Below are positions 25,120-35,978 of a stretch of 64,000 nucleotides of DNA, in pieces. The stretch is from Juglans regia (Eukaryota; Streptophyta; Magnoliopsida; Fagales; Juglandaceae). The notes under the pieces are model-generated. The model ran no database searches. It was not told the DNA's origin and saw only the letters and a list, made by a program, of their open reading frames with translations. Position 1 is the first letter of the stretch; the number at the start of each line of letters is the position of its first letter. The DNA lies in contig NC_049912.1 of the NCBI RefSeq assembly GCF_001411555.2, positions 19,886,341 to 19,950,340 on the forward strand, read 5' to 3'. The translations under genes and the position numbers were made by a program.

Positions 25120-25310
25120 TATAAATATGCGAATTGGTCCAATATGGTCCAGTTCTAGAAAATATAAAATTGAGACCCGACCAGTTATGACCGATTTTTA
25201 TAATGGAGGAACGGGTCCGGGACCGAACCGGCCCAAAACCAGACCGAACCAACATGTCCGGGCCTGTTCGGTCTGGTTTTCAGATTCTCTAATTTATTTT
25301 TACAGCCCTA
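25120..25310. repeat. ACCGG/GGTCC-rich repeat
   Basis: The stretch contains many short words such as GGTCCAGTT, GACCGAACC and CGGTCTGGTTTT. It resembles the interior of the neighbouring elements at 24360-24740 and, loosely, 38970-39170. It is probably a MITE of the same general type; its borders are unclear. Confidence 0.4.
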
Positions 25311-25512
25311 CAACCAGTGCACAAGGAATTTTATGTCCAAAAAGTCTATTTGCACCCGGGGTTGGGGAACCCCCGCGTACCCGAGCGTCCACGTGTACAA
25401 TAGTGAAACGGTGCATTTGATTTTTGATTTCTGAAATTCGATGGAACCCCACAGAACACCCCCAACGACCATGAAGATGAAATAGAGCATGAAACACAGC
25501 AAGCTTCCCAAG

Positions 25513-25646
25513 CAAGCCGCCCCACCGACAACTACGAAGACGAAACACGAAGGGAGGTACAAGTGCTTCTCATCTTGTTCTACTCAAACAAGTTGCCCCA
25601 CCGACGACCAAGAAGATGAAACACGAAGGGAGGTACAGGTTCTTTT
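25513..25646. repeat. two-copy tandem repeat, period about 77 bp
   Basis: The word GAAACACGAAGGGAGGTACA occurs near 25541 and again near 25617. Each is preceded by GCCCCACCGAC, a few residues of sequence and AAGA. Two adjacent copies give a period of about 77 bases. Confidence 0.7.
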
Positions 25647-25699
25647 CAACTTCTTCTTCGCATTTTTAAATCGATTCAAAATCTTCCATTGGTAGTGTT

Positions 25700-27050
25700 T
25701 ATTCAACCCATGATTTCGAAATTTCCAAAATCATCGAATCGAAATTGTGCTTGATTTTGAAATCTTGTACACCTAGAAACATTGTCAGGTGAACACAGCT
25801 CTGGTTCATTGTTATTTTCCACATAGTTTTTAGCTATTGTATATAGTAACTCAGGATCTCGTTGCAATTAGCTTAAAGAAGCACATTTATTCCTCTAACT
25901 CTAGCTTTGAAATACCATGATTCCAAACAACATTGAATGAAAGAACTTATTCCATATATAATGCACAACGAGAAAAATACAGACAAATTTGAATCCCATT
26001 AAAAAAATTTGAATACCCAAATTTTTATGGTATACTTATCAAATTCTTCTTTGCCATGAAAAATGATCATTATTGTCAGTGCAAGTCACTACTCTCAGCC
26101 TTGGTGTACCCTTTATTCATCATAAAAACTAAAATACCCTAATTTATATTACAATGCGCATGAACTCTCCTTCTCTCTATCTCTTCTTTTCCTTTCCTAT
26201 GCATAAGTGGTGGCCAAAAGCTTGGATTCCTTCCTTTTTACTTACAAAAAGGAATATCATGTCATTACAAGAAGCCAAAGATATAGAAAAATAGAAACAA
26301 AAACTGCATAAAACAGAGGAACAAAGAATGCTCATGCCCACGACGACACTCTCTCTTTCAAAAATTGACCACCGGCGCAGATGGAGGTTTGACGGCACGA
26401 TGGGGCTTATTTCTTCGACGGCACCCAACGCTGGGTAGATGTAAAATATGAGGAATGGTCCTCAACGATCTTCTGCGATGGGGGTTCGATGGCATGACAA
26501 CGCATATTCTTCTGGGATGGGTTATTGTCACACAATCGATTTTGGCACTAGCTGAGTGGGTTTGATTTCTGCTTCTGAAATCGATTTTGGTTTGGTTTTT
26601 TTTTTTTTTATAATAATATCGTCTGACGTGACTCACGTCAGCCGATTCCCCAAAAGGTACCCAACGGCGGGTACTTGTATCAGAATTGTTTTAGGTCACT
26701 AGTTTACTATCTGATTAATTGTCTACTACTTTGGGTCTAAAACATTTTCTTTCACCCATCCTGAAACCGTTATGGTTGGATTAACAGAGATGAAGTTGAA
26801 TATTCTAAGCACATTCAGTTATATGAAAACATTCCTAAATATAATGCATGCACACATATATGATATGTTGCACTTTACCTAGTTTATTTTCGTCGTAAAA
26901 ATAAGAGCTCTTATCAATGCGCCCTTTCGATATCTGAGATTTTGCCTAAATATCTACAATTTGCTGCCTCAAGCAAGGGAGAAAGTTGAAAAAGAGGGAT
27001 TTGAAATAAGCATCACAAGACAAGTTTAAAGGCTAATGCAAAGGCCTCGT
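25700..27050. other. intergenic DNA upstream of the small-peptide gene
   Basis: No gene was recognised. Short minus-strand frames near 26177-26636 have no family resemblance and include a T-rich simple run (26589-26612). The last 150 bases may contain the promoter of the downstream candidate gene, but no TATA box was assigned. Confidence 0.45.
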
Positions 27051-27055
27051 AGAAA

Positions 27056-27386
27056 ATGAAGGGGAGGGACTTGCTAAGGTTATACATCTGTGCTATTGCC
27101 CTATTGATTGGGGAGACGAATACAGGTAAGTTTTCTGTGCCACAACTACAACGTTTATGCACGCACCTGACTACTGCTTTTACTGTGACCTTGGTGATGA
27201 GTCTTCTGCTCCTTTAGTAAGCAACTCTAATCATTCTTCACTCATCCTATAGCTGAGAGTGAAACAATTTCATGGATGATGTTTAGCACTTTTTGTTCGT
27301 ACCATGAAGGGCATCAGATCTGCGGATCATGTAACATCCAACCGTGTCCAAAGTGTACGATGAACAGTTTAAATCAGCAGAAGTGA
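27056..27386 (+). CDS. candidate small secreted cysteine-rich peptide, two exons
   Basis: Exon 1 (27056-27125) encodes a start, basic residues and a hydrophobic core (MKGRDLLRLYICAIALLIGE), a typical secretion signal. It ends ACAG before GTAAGT. Exon 2 (27253-27386) follows CCTATAG. Joined in frame, they give 67 residues and end at TGA 27384-27386. The mature part is short and cysteine-rich, with five cysteines spaced C-x8-C-x2-C-x4-C-x2-C (FCSYHEGHQICGSCNIQPCP, then KC). I do not recognise the family. The open frame, signal-like N-terminus, consensus donor and acceptor and cysteine spacing support it, but the intron is only 127 bases and no expression evidence exists. An odd cysteine count could mean a free thiol or a dimer. 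Confidence 0.5.
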
Positions 27387-27389
27387 GTC

Positions 27390-28285
27390 GCACCTATACT
27401 CGGCGCTCTAAACATCATGCTGAGCATACTGCACAAGTATTTTTCTTTTCCATCCCGAGAGATAAGACCGTAGGATATCAGTCGCTTGATGAATCCCATC
27501 CACACCGCATATATGACAAGATTTGATTGACAAAATTTAAATTTTAACTCAAATTATGTCATGTTAATGGCATGGAAGGTGTGTGTCTTCAACACGACTT
27601 GTAAAAGGCTTTTCTCACTTGGTAATTGGTATATATGTAGTGGCTGAAAAGCTTTACTGAAATAAAATGCACGTCATATAACTTTAATGAGTGGAAAGCA
27701 CAAGAAGTGTGATCTAAACATATGCACTCAGCACAATTCAGTTGAAAATGACTAGCAGCCATAAAAATCCCTAGTATTCAATATATTGTTACATTACTTG
27801 TATCCATATGCTTCGATTTGGGAACTTATTTTCTTTCCATATTTGAATAACATTATAAGAGGCCTTCCGATAGTGAGGGTTTTTGGCTGATTTCCAAACA
27901 ATTTCGCATTGTCTTTCCGAGTTTTCATGCAAAAACCCTCGAGGCCCGTTTAAAAAGCTTTGGTGGGGGCGTTTAGACCAACTTTCTTCTTCCTATACTA
28001 AAATGCTTTTCGGGAAAAGTACAATAGCAGCTTCAAACACATCAAATCAGACTGTCAAGATGACAAAAAAGTATGCTATTATTTTAGTTATGTATTTTTA
28101 AGTATTTTGTGAATAATAATAATAAAATATTAAATAATAGATAAATAATAGTGATGTATTCTCAAAATATCTAAATATCCAAATTAGGCCTAAATAATGC
28201 ACCTGGAAACTGGAAAGTGTTTATTTTAGTAGTTTATAGTGCGCATTATAAAACATGCGTGTCAACTCCCGAATATAAATTGTAT
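27390..28285. other. intergenic DNA, nothing recognised
   Basis: A 72-codon open frame at 27883-28101 has no recognisable features. The rest is AT-rich. Confidence 0.45.
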
Positions 28286-28289
28286 ATTC

Positions 28290-28480
28290 TCCAAGAATAA
28301 TGCTACATACAATTGTGAAATGCACAAATACTATATAGTTATTTTGAAAAATAATAAAGTCTACTATTAAAAAATTATTATTTTTTCTTGTTAATCATGT
28401 ATTTATTTATTTATTTTTTAAAGTGATTACATAGTACTTTCGCACTCATGACAGCAACTATCATTTCTCATTTCCCAAAC
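28290..28480. mobile_element. MITE family U, about 190 bp
   Basis: The left end is AGAATAATGCTACATACAAT. The right end on the other strand is GAGAAATGATAGTTGC, giving imperfect inverted termini. The interior has CTATTAAAAAATTA and TTTTAAAGTGA words shared with copies at 31130-31315 and about 63345-63520. Confidence 0.6.
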
Positions 28481-30470
28481 TATTATTATATTGATCAACA
28501 ATTAAACACTAAATCATGCATGAGCAGACTTGCTAAAACATAAATTCATATTTAATCCGATAACTTTTTTTCCCAACGATCAGATTTTCTTTTCCAAATG
28601 GGAAGCCATACGGACTATGTGAGAAGTCGACTTATCAAAAAGACAAAAATGGGAGCAAGTCCAGATTAGCCTTCAAAATAATAATAAAGCTAAATTAGCC
28701 TTCTCAAGTTGAGTCAACCTGATTAATAATCAAGAATCTCTAAAGTTCTTAGAATAATCTACCAATCCTGACAATCAAATTCAATTGTCGAGACTTTTAG
28801 AGATTTCCAATTATCATACCACCTATTTTCAGATGCTGTAACCACTACAAAACTATCCCAAACCAGGTAAACCACCATATCACTACTGGAGAGTGGAGAC
28901 ATTTTCAAGGTGAAATCTGAGTTGCTTCAGCCATGCAGTTGAGATAATAAGATATGGTGAGTCGGGACTAGAAGAACTCTTGTATACAGATGCAAGGAAA
29001 TGAGGACAAGTTCAAATTAGAGTTGGAGTAACATACATGGCAAGAAAAAATGATTGTTGCCAGACAGGAATTACAGAGTGCAGGGGTGTCATTTAACAAA
29101 AGTGGATGGGTAGTGATCGAAGGATCTGGATTGGGAATTCAGGGGATTTGAGAGCAGGCAGGACCCACATCACATGTACCAGCATGCCAGAGAAGGGGGC
29201 CGAGGCCAAAAGGACCCTATCTCAATTCCATGCCTTATTTTTTCGCCCAATTTACTGCCCAAATTGCAGATCCCTATCCATGTTCACATATGGACCCGCA
29301 TCAAACCTGGTAGTAAATTATGCAGAAGAAACCAAGTACATGGTGATTGCATTTGGGAGGATATTAAAAGATCCACTTAGCATCCGGTAAAAAATTATAG
29401 CACTAGGAAGGATCTCAAAAGGCTGTACAAGTCTCAAATTCTTGTTCCTCTTGCCTCTAGAACTAATAGCAGATTCAAGGCCAACCGAAACACAAAGAAC
29501 TTCTATTTAAGCAGTTCAATCAGCCCACAGTCCGGAGAACAGCTATTGTGCCTAGAATCCAAAGTTTCCCGTCCTATTTTTGTTTTTAATTTTTTCCATC
29601 ACCTAAAGATCTAAAACTTAGGCTTTCATGATAAAGGAAAGTGAAATCTACCTAGCAAAGAGAAAGTGGAACACCCTCTAATCCTCCTGAGTAGCTAGCA
29701 ATTAACTACTACCAACGGCAACAAGAAATCTATTTCGTCACATATCATCAACCAACACTCTGATCCAGCCTCCATTACCAGAAACAAGCTTAACCACAGT
29801 CAATTAAAAAATGCAGGAACCAAAATCGAGACCAACCACAAACCAATCAAAGATACCCGCCGAATTACGTAGAACACTCATCATTGAGAAAATCCACTGT
29901 CCAAAATGAAACTATTTTAACATGACCTTGACCTCTCAGACAAAAATCCCACAATGTTGCGATAGAAGAACTTGGATTTAGATTTGAATTTCACATCAAC
30001 CATGATTTCAAATCCAAGATTTTGCAAAGCTAAAAAAACTTGTTTGTTTTTATGCAAATCCAGATTTTAATATATGGTCCAAACAAGGAATTTGGATTTT
30101 GAAACCCCAAATCCAAATCATCCACCTAAATCTATTCATCCAAACGCAACATAAGTGAACTCCTCAACTAGCAATCCTAAACATTATTTAAAAGAAGACC
30201 TAAAGCAACATAAATGAGAGCACAAACACCAAATGAAGCACAAGAGACCATAGGCTCCAAACAAATATTAGATAATGAGAATAAAAATAATTCAGAACTT
30301 ATGTGTCCTTAACAAACATCGGTAAAGAGGCTTGAAAGTGTTGTCAAAGTGTTATCCCCTACTAGGAATTGAAACAAAACCCATTACAGTAGCACCAAAA
30401 CACTCTACTACTGAACATTAAAGTAAACAGTAACGAAACCATAGATATCAAACAAAAAGTTTGCCTGTCC
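28481..30470. other. intergenic DNA; one probable MITE at about 29965-30155
   Basis: No gene is supported. At about 29965-30155 the stretch opens with AACTTGGATTTAGATTTG and closes with AATCCAAATCATCC and CATCCAAACGCAAC, suggesting an inverted-repeat MITE. A plus-strand frame at 29106-29390 has no recognisable family. The last 150 bases would hold the 3' untranslated region of the eL29 gene. Confidence 0.45.
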
Positions 30471-30476
30471 ACTCTT

Positions 30477-30760
30477 CTACTCTTCCTCGGTGGCCGACTC
30501 AGCACCCTTCTTGTTATGCTTTCTAGCGTACCTCTGGTTCCTCAAGAACTTTGGATCCATCTGTACCCATAATAATAATAATAAAAAAAACATTTTTTAA
30601 AGAATCAATTACATGATTGAAATATGTGGCATAATAATACACAAAAAATAAATAGTACCCCTTTGGTGGAGGTATGGCGGTGCTTGCGGGGCTTCTTGAT
30701 GCCGTTCTTGTGAGCCTTGTAAGATTGGTTGTGAGCTGTGTGGTTCTTCGACTTCGCCAT
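30477..30760 (-). CDS. RPL29: 60S ribosomal protein eL29 (L29)
   Basis: This is a small basic protein of the large cytosolic ribosomal subunit. Exon 1 is 30659-30760 (34 codons: [34 protein letters not shown]), with GT directly after. Exon 2 is 30477-30560 (27 codons plus [30 protein letters not shown]) after TACAG. The total of 61 residues equals the usual plant length, and nothing is missing. The start is the only possible one and matches the family. The upstream leader (about 30761-30850) contains a GACAGA repeat on the plus strand, giving TCTGTC units in the transcript. Confidence 0.96.
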
Positions 30761-31129
30761 CTCTAAAACCCAATACACACAGTTACATACAAATAAACAA
30801 GCAGTCACACACAACGGACAGAGACAGAGACAGAGACAGACCTGGAAGAGGATGCGTATGTGTGCTTCTGCTGGGGGTTCCTTCTACGGAGCAAATGAGA
30901 AGATTTGGGGCGCTTTATCTGAGATTCTGAAACCCTAATTCTTAGGTGGCGAGGTATATCAAATGACGGAAATACCATCTCTGGTGTTGTGGTTTTGGGC
31001 CTGCTCCAACATTGATAAGCCCAATAGGAGGAGATAGCTGAGCCCATATTAGTGGACCAGATACAGTGACCCAATTGGTCTAAAAAAAAAAAATTTGGAA
31101 TTGCCCAATATTTGGCATACATTAAAAAG

Positions 31130-31315
31130 AAGAGTAATGCTACATATAATCGTGAAATGCACAAATTTCATACAGTCGCTTTTAAAAAGAGTAGAATTTA
31201 CTATTAAAAAATTAATTTTTTTTCAAGTGGATCCCATATTTATTCACTTTTTTTAAAGTGACTGCATGACGCTTGCACACTTACGATTGCAAGTATCATT
31301 TCTCTAAAAAGAATG
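31130..31315. mobile_element. MITE family U
   Basis: The left terminus AGTAATGCTACATATAATCG and the right terminus (other strand) AGAAATGATACTTGCAATCG form inverted repeats. Internal CTATTAAAAAATTAATTTTT and TTTAAAGTGACTGCATGA match the copies at 28290 and 63345. Confidence 0.65.
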
Positions 31316-31324
31316 ACCTTATAA

Positions 31325-31492
31325 TTTAAGAGTTTTGTTATATACAGTTACTTTTATGTATTTTTTGTACACTTCATTGATATGATTGACCAAATCAATT
31401 ATTTATATTTTAAAAAAAATGACGTAGCCAATCACATTAGTGAAGTACATTAGAAGTACGTAAAATGACTGCATATAAAATTTTTGATAATT
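31325..31492. mobile_element. hairpin-forming MITE, about 165 bp
   Basis: The left half, with TATATACAGTTACTTTTATG and TGTACACTTCATTGATATGA, is mirrored on the other strand by the right half, with TATATGCAGTCATTTTACGT and TGTACTTCACTAATGTGATT. The arms are roughly 75 bases with few mismatches and meet near the centre, so the element can fold along its whole length. Confidence 0.6.
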
Positions 31493-31494
31493 TA

Positions 31495-32500
31495 ATTACT
31501 TAAGGTGCTATAAGTCACAAGCTAAGTCCTGATAAACAAGTTGGCATAATATAAGTCAAAGAATTTGAAAAATACAAGACATTATTAGATCATAGTACCT
31601 CACCCCAAATCCATCATCCACTTCCTTCTGATCATCCAATAAAAAGTAATTATTCAATATTATTAAATTACAACCACTTGGTATTCTCATAAGTGGTCGG
31701 ATAATTTTATAATTTTTATTTTATTTTATAATTTTATTTTTGTGACACGTGGCATATTTCTATTTGTTATTGAATGACTTGCAAACCACGTGATGAGATT
31801 TAGTTATTGGATCTAATGGAATATGTAACGAAATTATCAAAATAGGTAGTGAAGTGATTTAAGATATTTTATAAATATTAGTAAAAAAATATTGATAAAA
31901 TATTAAATAATAATAAATAATAATAAAAAAAATAAAAAATAATAGTAAACTATTCTCAAAATATTTTAATACCCAAACAGAGACTAAGTACAAGGATGAA
32001 AGTGTTCAGCTTTAAAAGTCAAGAAATAATCTGTCTGATATTTTTATTAAAGGGTGTAAAGGAATAGTTGGCATCCCATCATTGAATTTTGTTTGTTTGT
32101 TTGTTTGTGAGGTTAAATACAAAATCAGTAACTAGATTTTCAAGTTTTTACAAAAAGAAACCACAATTTTAAAAGCTTTCGCTACATTAATATTGGAAAT
32201 ATTGAATCCACATTTTAATTTTTGATTGGCTAATCTACATATCAGTCAATCAAATATTTACACGTAATAATACAAAACTCTTATTAATATTTTAATTAGA
32301 GATAGATGGAGATTTCTATATATAAATTATGAAGTGGGTAAATATTATTTAATTAATTTATAAAAGAGTGATATTTATTATTAAAAAATTAATTTTTTAT
32401 AAAAATTTTATATTTAATTATTTTTTTTAAAAAAATTACGATTAGGTAAAAATAATAATAAAATAATAAATTATTCGCATTCAGGCCCGATTACAGGCTG
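31495..32500. other. intergenic DNA upstream of SAR1
   Basis: The stretch is AT-rich and without a recognisable gene. It presumably contains the SAR1 promoter at its right end, where GC content rises (32480-32560). Confidence 0.45.
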
Positions 32501-32663
32501 AGGTGGCGGCGTGGGGCGTTAAGTTTTCTCCCTTTCACATCCAATTTTTCATCTAACCGAGCGAGCGCAGCTCGATTTCTCTCGGCTCTCTCTCTACGTC
32601 CCCTATTTCCCGTGGGATTTGAGATTCAGTGTGAACTGGTGAGTTAAACCTCCTCGAGAAAAC

Positions 32664-34542
32664 ATGTTCCTTGTTGATTGGTTCTATGGAGTTCTTGCGT
32701 CGCTGGGTCTCTGGCAAAAGGAGGCCAAGATCTTGTTCCTCGGGCTCGATAACGCTGGAAAGACCACCTTGCTTCACATGCTCAAAGATGAGGTTCTCCC
32801 TCTTTGAATCGAATTTTTTTTCTTTACACATTTTCTCAACGTCAAACAGAGCCTGAACGGTAATTTCATTTACGAAACAAATAAGAGATCTTTGTTTTCT
32901 GTTGGTTTGTTTGGAGTCTTTTTGCAGAGATTAGTTCAGCATCAGCCGACGCAGCATCCGACGTCCGAGGAGCTGAGTATTGGGAAAATAAAGTTCAAGG
33001 CTTTTGATTTGGGTGGGCATCAGATCGCTCGCAGAGTCTGGAAGGACTACTACGCCAAGGTTTTGATTTTAATTCCGTCATTTTTGTATTCTTTTTTTGC
33101 ATTTTCTCGGCAACCAAGCAGGGACTACTGTAGTTCGATATCTATTTACATATTTTTTTGGTTCATTTTCTGGGCATTTCTTGTGCAGTTGTCTTTTCTC
33201 AGCATATTTACTTTTCTTCCGATTCCTCATTTATATATGCATTGTTGATCAATCTTAGCAGCAGCTCACCCTGTACACATACATACAAGACATCGATTTG
33301 AAGCGATAGTTTTATATACATATGTCGATTTGAAAGTTGGTTATTGGGTCATAATGATATTGCTATCATTGGCAAAGGAGTAATAAAGAGAACGGTGTGG
33401 CTGTTAGGTTGTAGAAACCCTTATTGATATGGGTGCCTGGCTACCAGTTTTTTTGAGAAATTTGATTTTTAATGCGAGCTTAAATAGAACTTTTCATTTT
33501 CTATTATTCTTCCATACTTGTGGTTCAGCTACTTGGGTAGATGGCTGAAAGGATAGAGGAGTTTATTTTTTTTTTTTGATAAGTAATCAAAGATATTGTA
33601 TTCATAGAACTAGGCAAGGCCCAGGTACACAGGAATTATACATGAAAAAGCCTAGCTAGAGGTTACAATAGAAAGGAAAAGGATAGAGGAGTTTATTATG
33701 TTGAAATTGGCATGTGAATAGGTTTCTTTATTGTGTTGATACTTGCATTAATTGTTTGATACAATGAAACGAGTAGGAAGAAAAGAGCCATATACTATCT
33801 CAGCAAGAGGTTTACTGATTATGAGACAAGGTATACGGTTCTAGAAAAGACCTGTTGTGCGCTTACATGAGCCTCGCAACTTTAATTAGACTTAAATCTC
33901 TTCTTTAGATTTTCATGGTTGTTTTGATTCTGCACGGAAACTACAGAGAAGTAAATAAACGGGGGATTTACTTATGGTTTCTAACATGCTGCACTACTAA
34001 GTTTTTTTTTTGGGGTACCTTGTGTATATTTTATACGGCAAACCGAGTATTCTTCAATTATTATTCTTGTTGACGAACTCTGGGTTTAGAAGGCACAAAA
34101 CTCCAATAATTTCTTCAATTATTATTCTTGTTGATAGGGGTGATACGTGAAAAGGCCAGACAAATACTTCTGTGATGGGATTGATTCCTCACTGATCATT
34201 TGTGATCCTTTTATTCTGTAGGTTGATGCCGTGGTGTACCTGGTTGATGCTTACGACAAAGAGAGGTTTGCAGAGTCAAAAACAGAGCTTGATGCGCTAC
34301 TCTCTGACGAGTCGCTGGCAAATGTCCCGTTTCTTATTCTGGGAAACAAGATAGACATACCTTATGCCGCCTCAGAGGATGAGTTGCGGTACCATATGGG
34401 CCTGACCAACTTCACCACGGGTAAGGGAAAGGTTAATTTGATCGACTCCAATGTCCGTCCCCTAGAGGTGTTCATGTGCAGCATTGTCCGCAAGATGGGA
34501 TATGGTGAAGGCTTCAAGTGGCTCTCTCAGTACATCAAGTAG
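32664..34542 (+). CDS. SAR1: SAR1-type small GTPase (COPII coat)
   Basis: SAR1 starts COPII coat assembly at ER exit sites by GTP-dependent membrane insertion. Exons 32664-32792, 32928-33059 and 34222-34542 join in frame to 193 residues, the family length, with consensus splice sites and a TAG stop. The N-terminus is the hydrophobic amphipathic region [17 protein letters not shown]. Nucleotide-binding motifs are GLDNAGKT (27-34), DLGGHQ (70-75) and NKID (129-132). The catalytic-type histidine is H74. The C-terminus is [17 protein letters not shown]. Intron 2 (1.16 kb) carries a short retro-insertion at 33568-33677. An AATAAA signal lies at 34736-34741. The frame is intact, so the gene is probably functional. 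Confidence 0.97.
33548..33697 (-). mobile_element. short LINE/SINE tail insertion with 20-bp target duplication
   Basis: An insert of 110 bases (33568-33677) starts with a T-run and GATAAGTAATC, the reverse of a common plant LINE/SINE 3' tail. It is flanked by identical 20-base repeats, AAAGGATAGAGGAGTTTATT, at 33548-33567 and 33678-33697. A perfect duplication suggests a fairly recent insertion into SAR1 intron 2. Confidence 0.85.
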
Positions 34543-34735
34543 GCAAACAATCAGATGGCAATTTTTCTACCACTGCTGCAGCCCCTTCATTCAAGTTGGT
34601 CTTGGGAATATTAAGCATGGGCGTTGGTGTAAAGAGAATATATATATTGTCTATGGTTGTTGCCTCTATCTTTAGCTGGATTGTATTTTCTACCTTTTCT
34701 TGGTCTGGATAGATCGGTGTCTAAATTGCATAACT

Positions 34736-34741
34736 AATAAA
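34736..34741 (+). terminator. candidate polyadenylation signal of SAR1
   Basis: The hexamer AATAAA lies 194 bases after the SAR1 stop codon, a plausible distance for a plant 3' untranslated region. Confidence 0.45.
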
Positions 34742-34887
34742 CGGATTGAGGTTCAGTTGAGAAATTTATTTGTTTACCGAAGGCGAACTTGAAACTCCAC
34801 AATGCAATTCATTTGGGATGTTTTCCCTGTTTTCATTCTCAGATAGGATCAATATTCTGTGGTTTGGTTAATTGAATTGCTTTCCAT

Positions 34888-34888
<1 letters not shown>

Positions 34889-34930
<42 letters not shown>

Positions 34931-34936
34931 CTCTCT
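34889..34936 (+). repeat. CT dinucleotide microsatellite
   Basis: Forty-eight bases of CT repeats carry a single G interruption at 34928. It lies 350 bases downstream of the SAR1 stop. Confidence 0.95.
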
Positions 34937-35218
34937 GGTTGGTTATAGCTGTAGGGCATTGGCAACCTTTATGAAACAGCAAACTGAACTAGTAAGAATG
35001 GGTTGTCATTTTTCAATATCTTTGACCAGCACTTTTTTTCCATTGTTGTATAGTCTACTTCTAGAAACAACTTTGGTGGGAAATTCAGTGCAACGACTAA
35101 AACGCAACATTTGTGTCACTTTCTTCTTTTCACCAACCCCAAGCCGTTGATCTTCAGGATCCATCTGAATAAAAAACTTCTCATTCTCAATCTGTATTTT
35201 ATTCAACACTTGTGAACT

Positions 35219-35420
35219 GGTCTCGTTTATTTTTCCAAAACTTCTAAAATTATCTCATCTAATCATTACAGCTTTCTTAAATTTCTACACAATAAAATAA
35301 ACAATTCAACTTTTTCAAATCTTAAAACAAAAATAATATTAAAAAATATATTCTAACAATATTTTATTTAATTTTTAACTTTCATCCCATCTTATCTTAT
35401 CTGCGAAAACAAACGAGGCC
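35219..35420. mobile_element. family-T MITE subtype, 202 bp
   Basis: The termini are GGTCTCGTTTATTTTTC at the left and, on the other strand, GGCCTCGTTTGTTTTCG at the right. The right target triplet is TAA. The interior is the reversed family core (AATAATATTAAAAAATA). The right terminus is shared with the remnant ending at 17738. Confidence 0.65.
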
Positions 35421-35978
35421 TAAAAATATTTTGGGCTCATCGATGTTAAAACCGAAGGAGCGGAGTTTGTATACGCACTAGATCCTTTGTAATTTGTGAA
35501 ATTTCATTCACAAATTTCAAATTTAGAAGCAGTGTAAGTGTTCATTTACCAACATAATTCATTCCAAGTAATAGAAACGAAAAACAAGAAGAAGAAGAAG
35601 AAAAAGAAGAAAAAGCAAGTAGCTAGTAGATTTGAAAGTTAACCTGATGCCAATGGCCATGGTAAAGCTATTGCTACCCATATTTAACTAAATTAAGCTC
35701 ACAAACACAAGTGATTCCTAGATCTTGTGTACAAGATTACTACCAGGAGGGATAATAATAATAATAAAAAGAACCCACAACAAGACGACTGAACCCATGA
35801 CCCTCTCAAATCTTAAAAAACACTGGCAGAGGGTCCAAAGTGCAGGCGATCTTAATTTAGGCATTTACTACATGTACAAACTACAAGAGCATAGAACACT
35901 CTTCTGGAATCCATCTTTTTTCCTTCACTTGTCCATGAAGGGCTAGACTCCCAGTATCTGAACTTCTCCGTCTCTCAC

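Noticed and set aside
25127..25562. Overlapping frames on both strands near 25.1-25.6 kb
   Set aside because: The stretch is ACCGG-rich repeat plus a tandem duplication. The frames on both strands reflect base composition, not coding.
29106..29390. A 94-codon plus-strand open frame near the eL29 gene
   Set aside because: It has no recognisable motif, no signal peptide or splice context and ordinary composition, so nothing distinguishes it from a chance frame.
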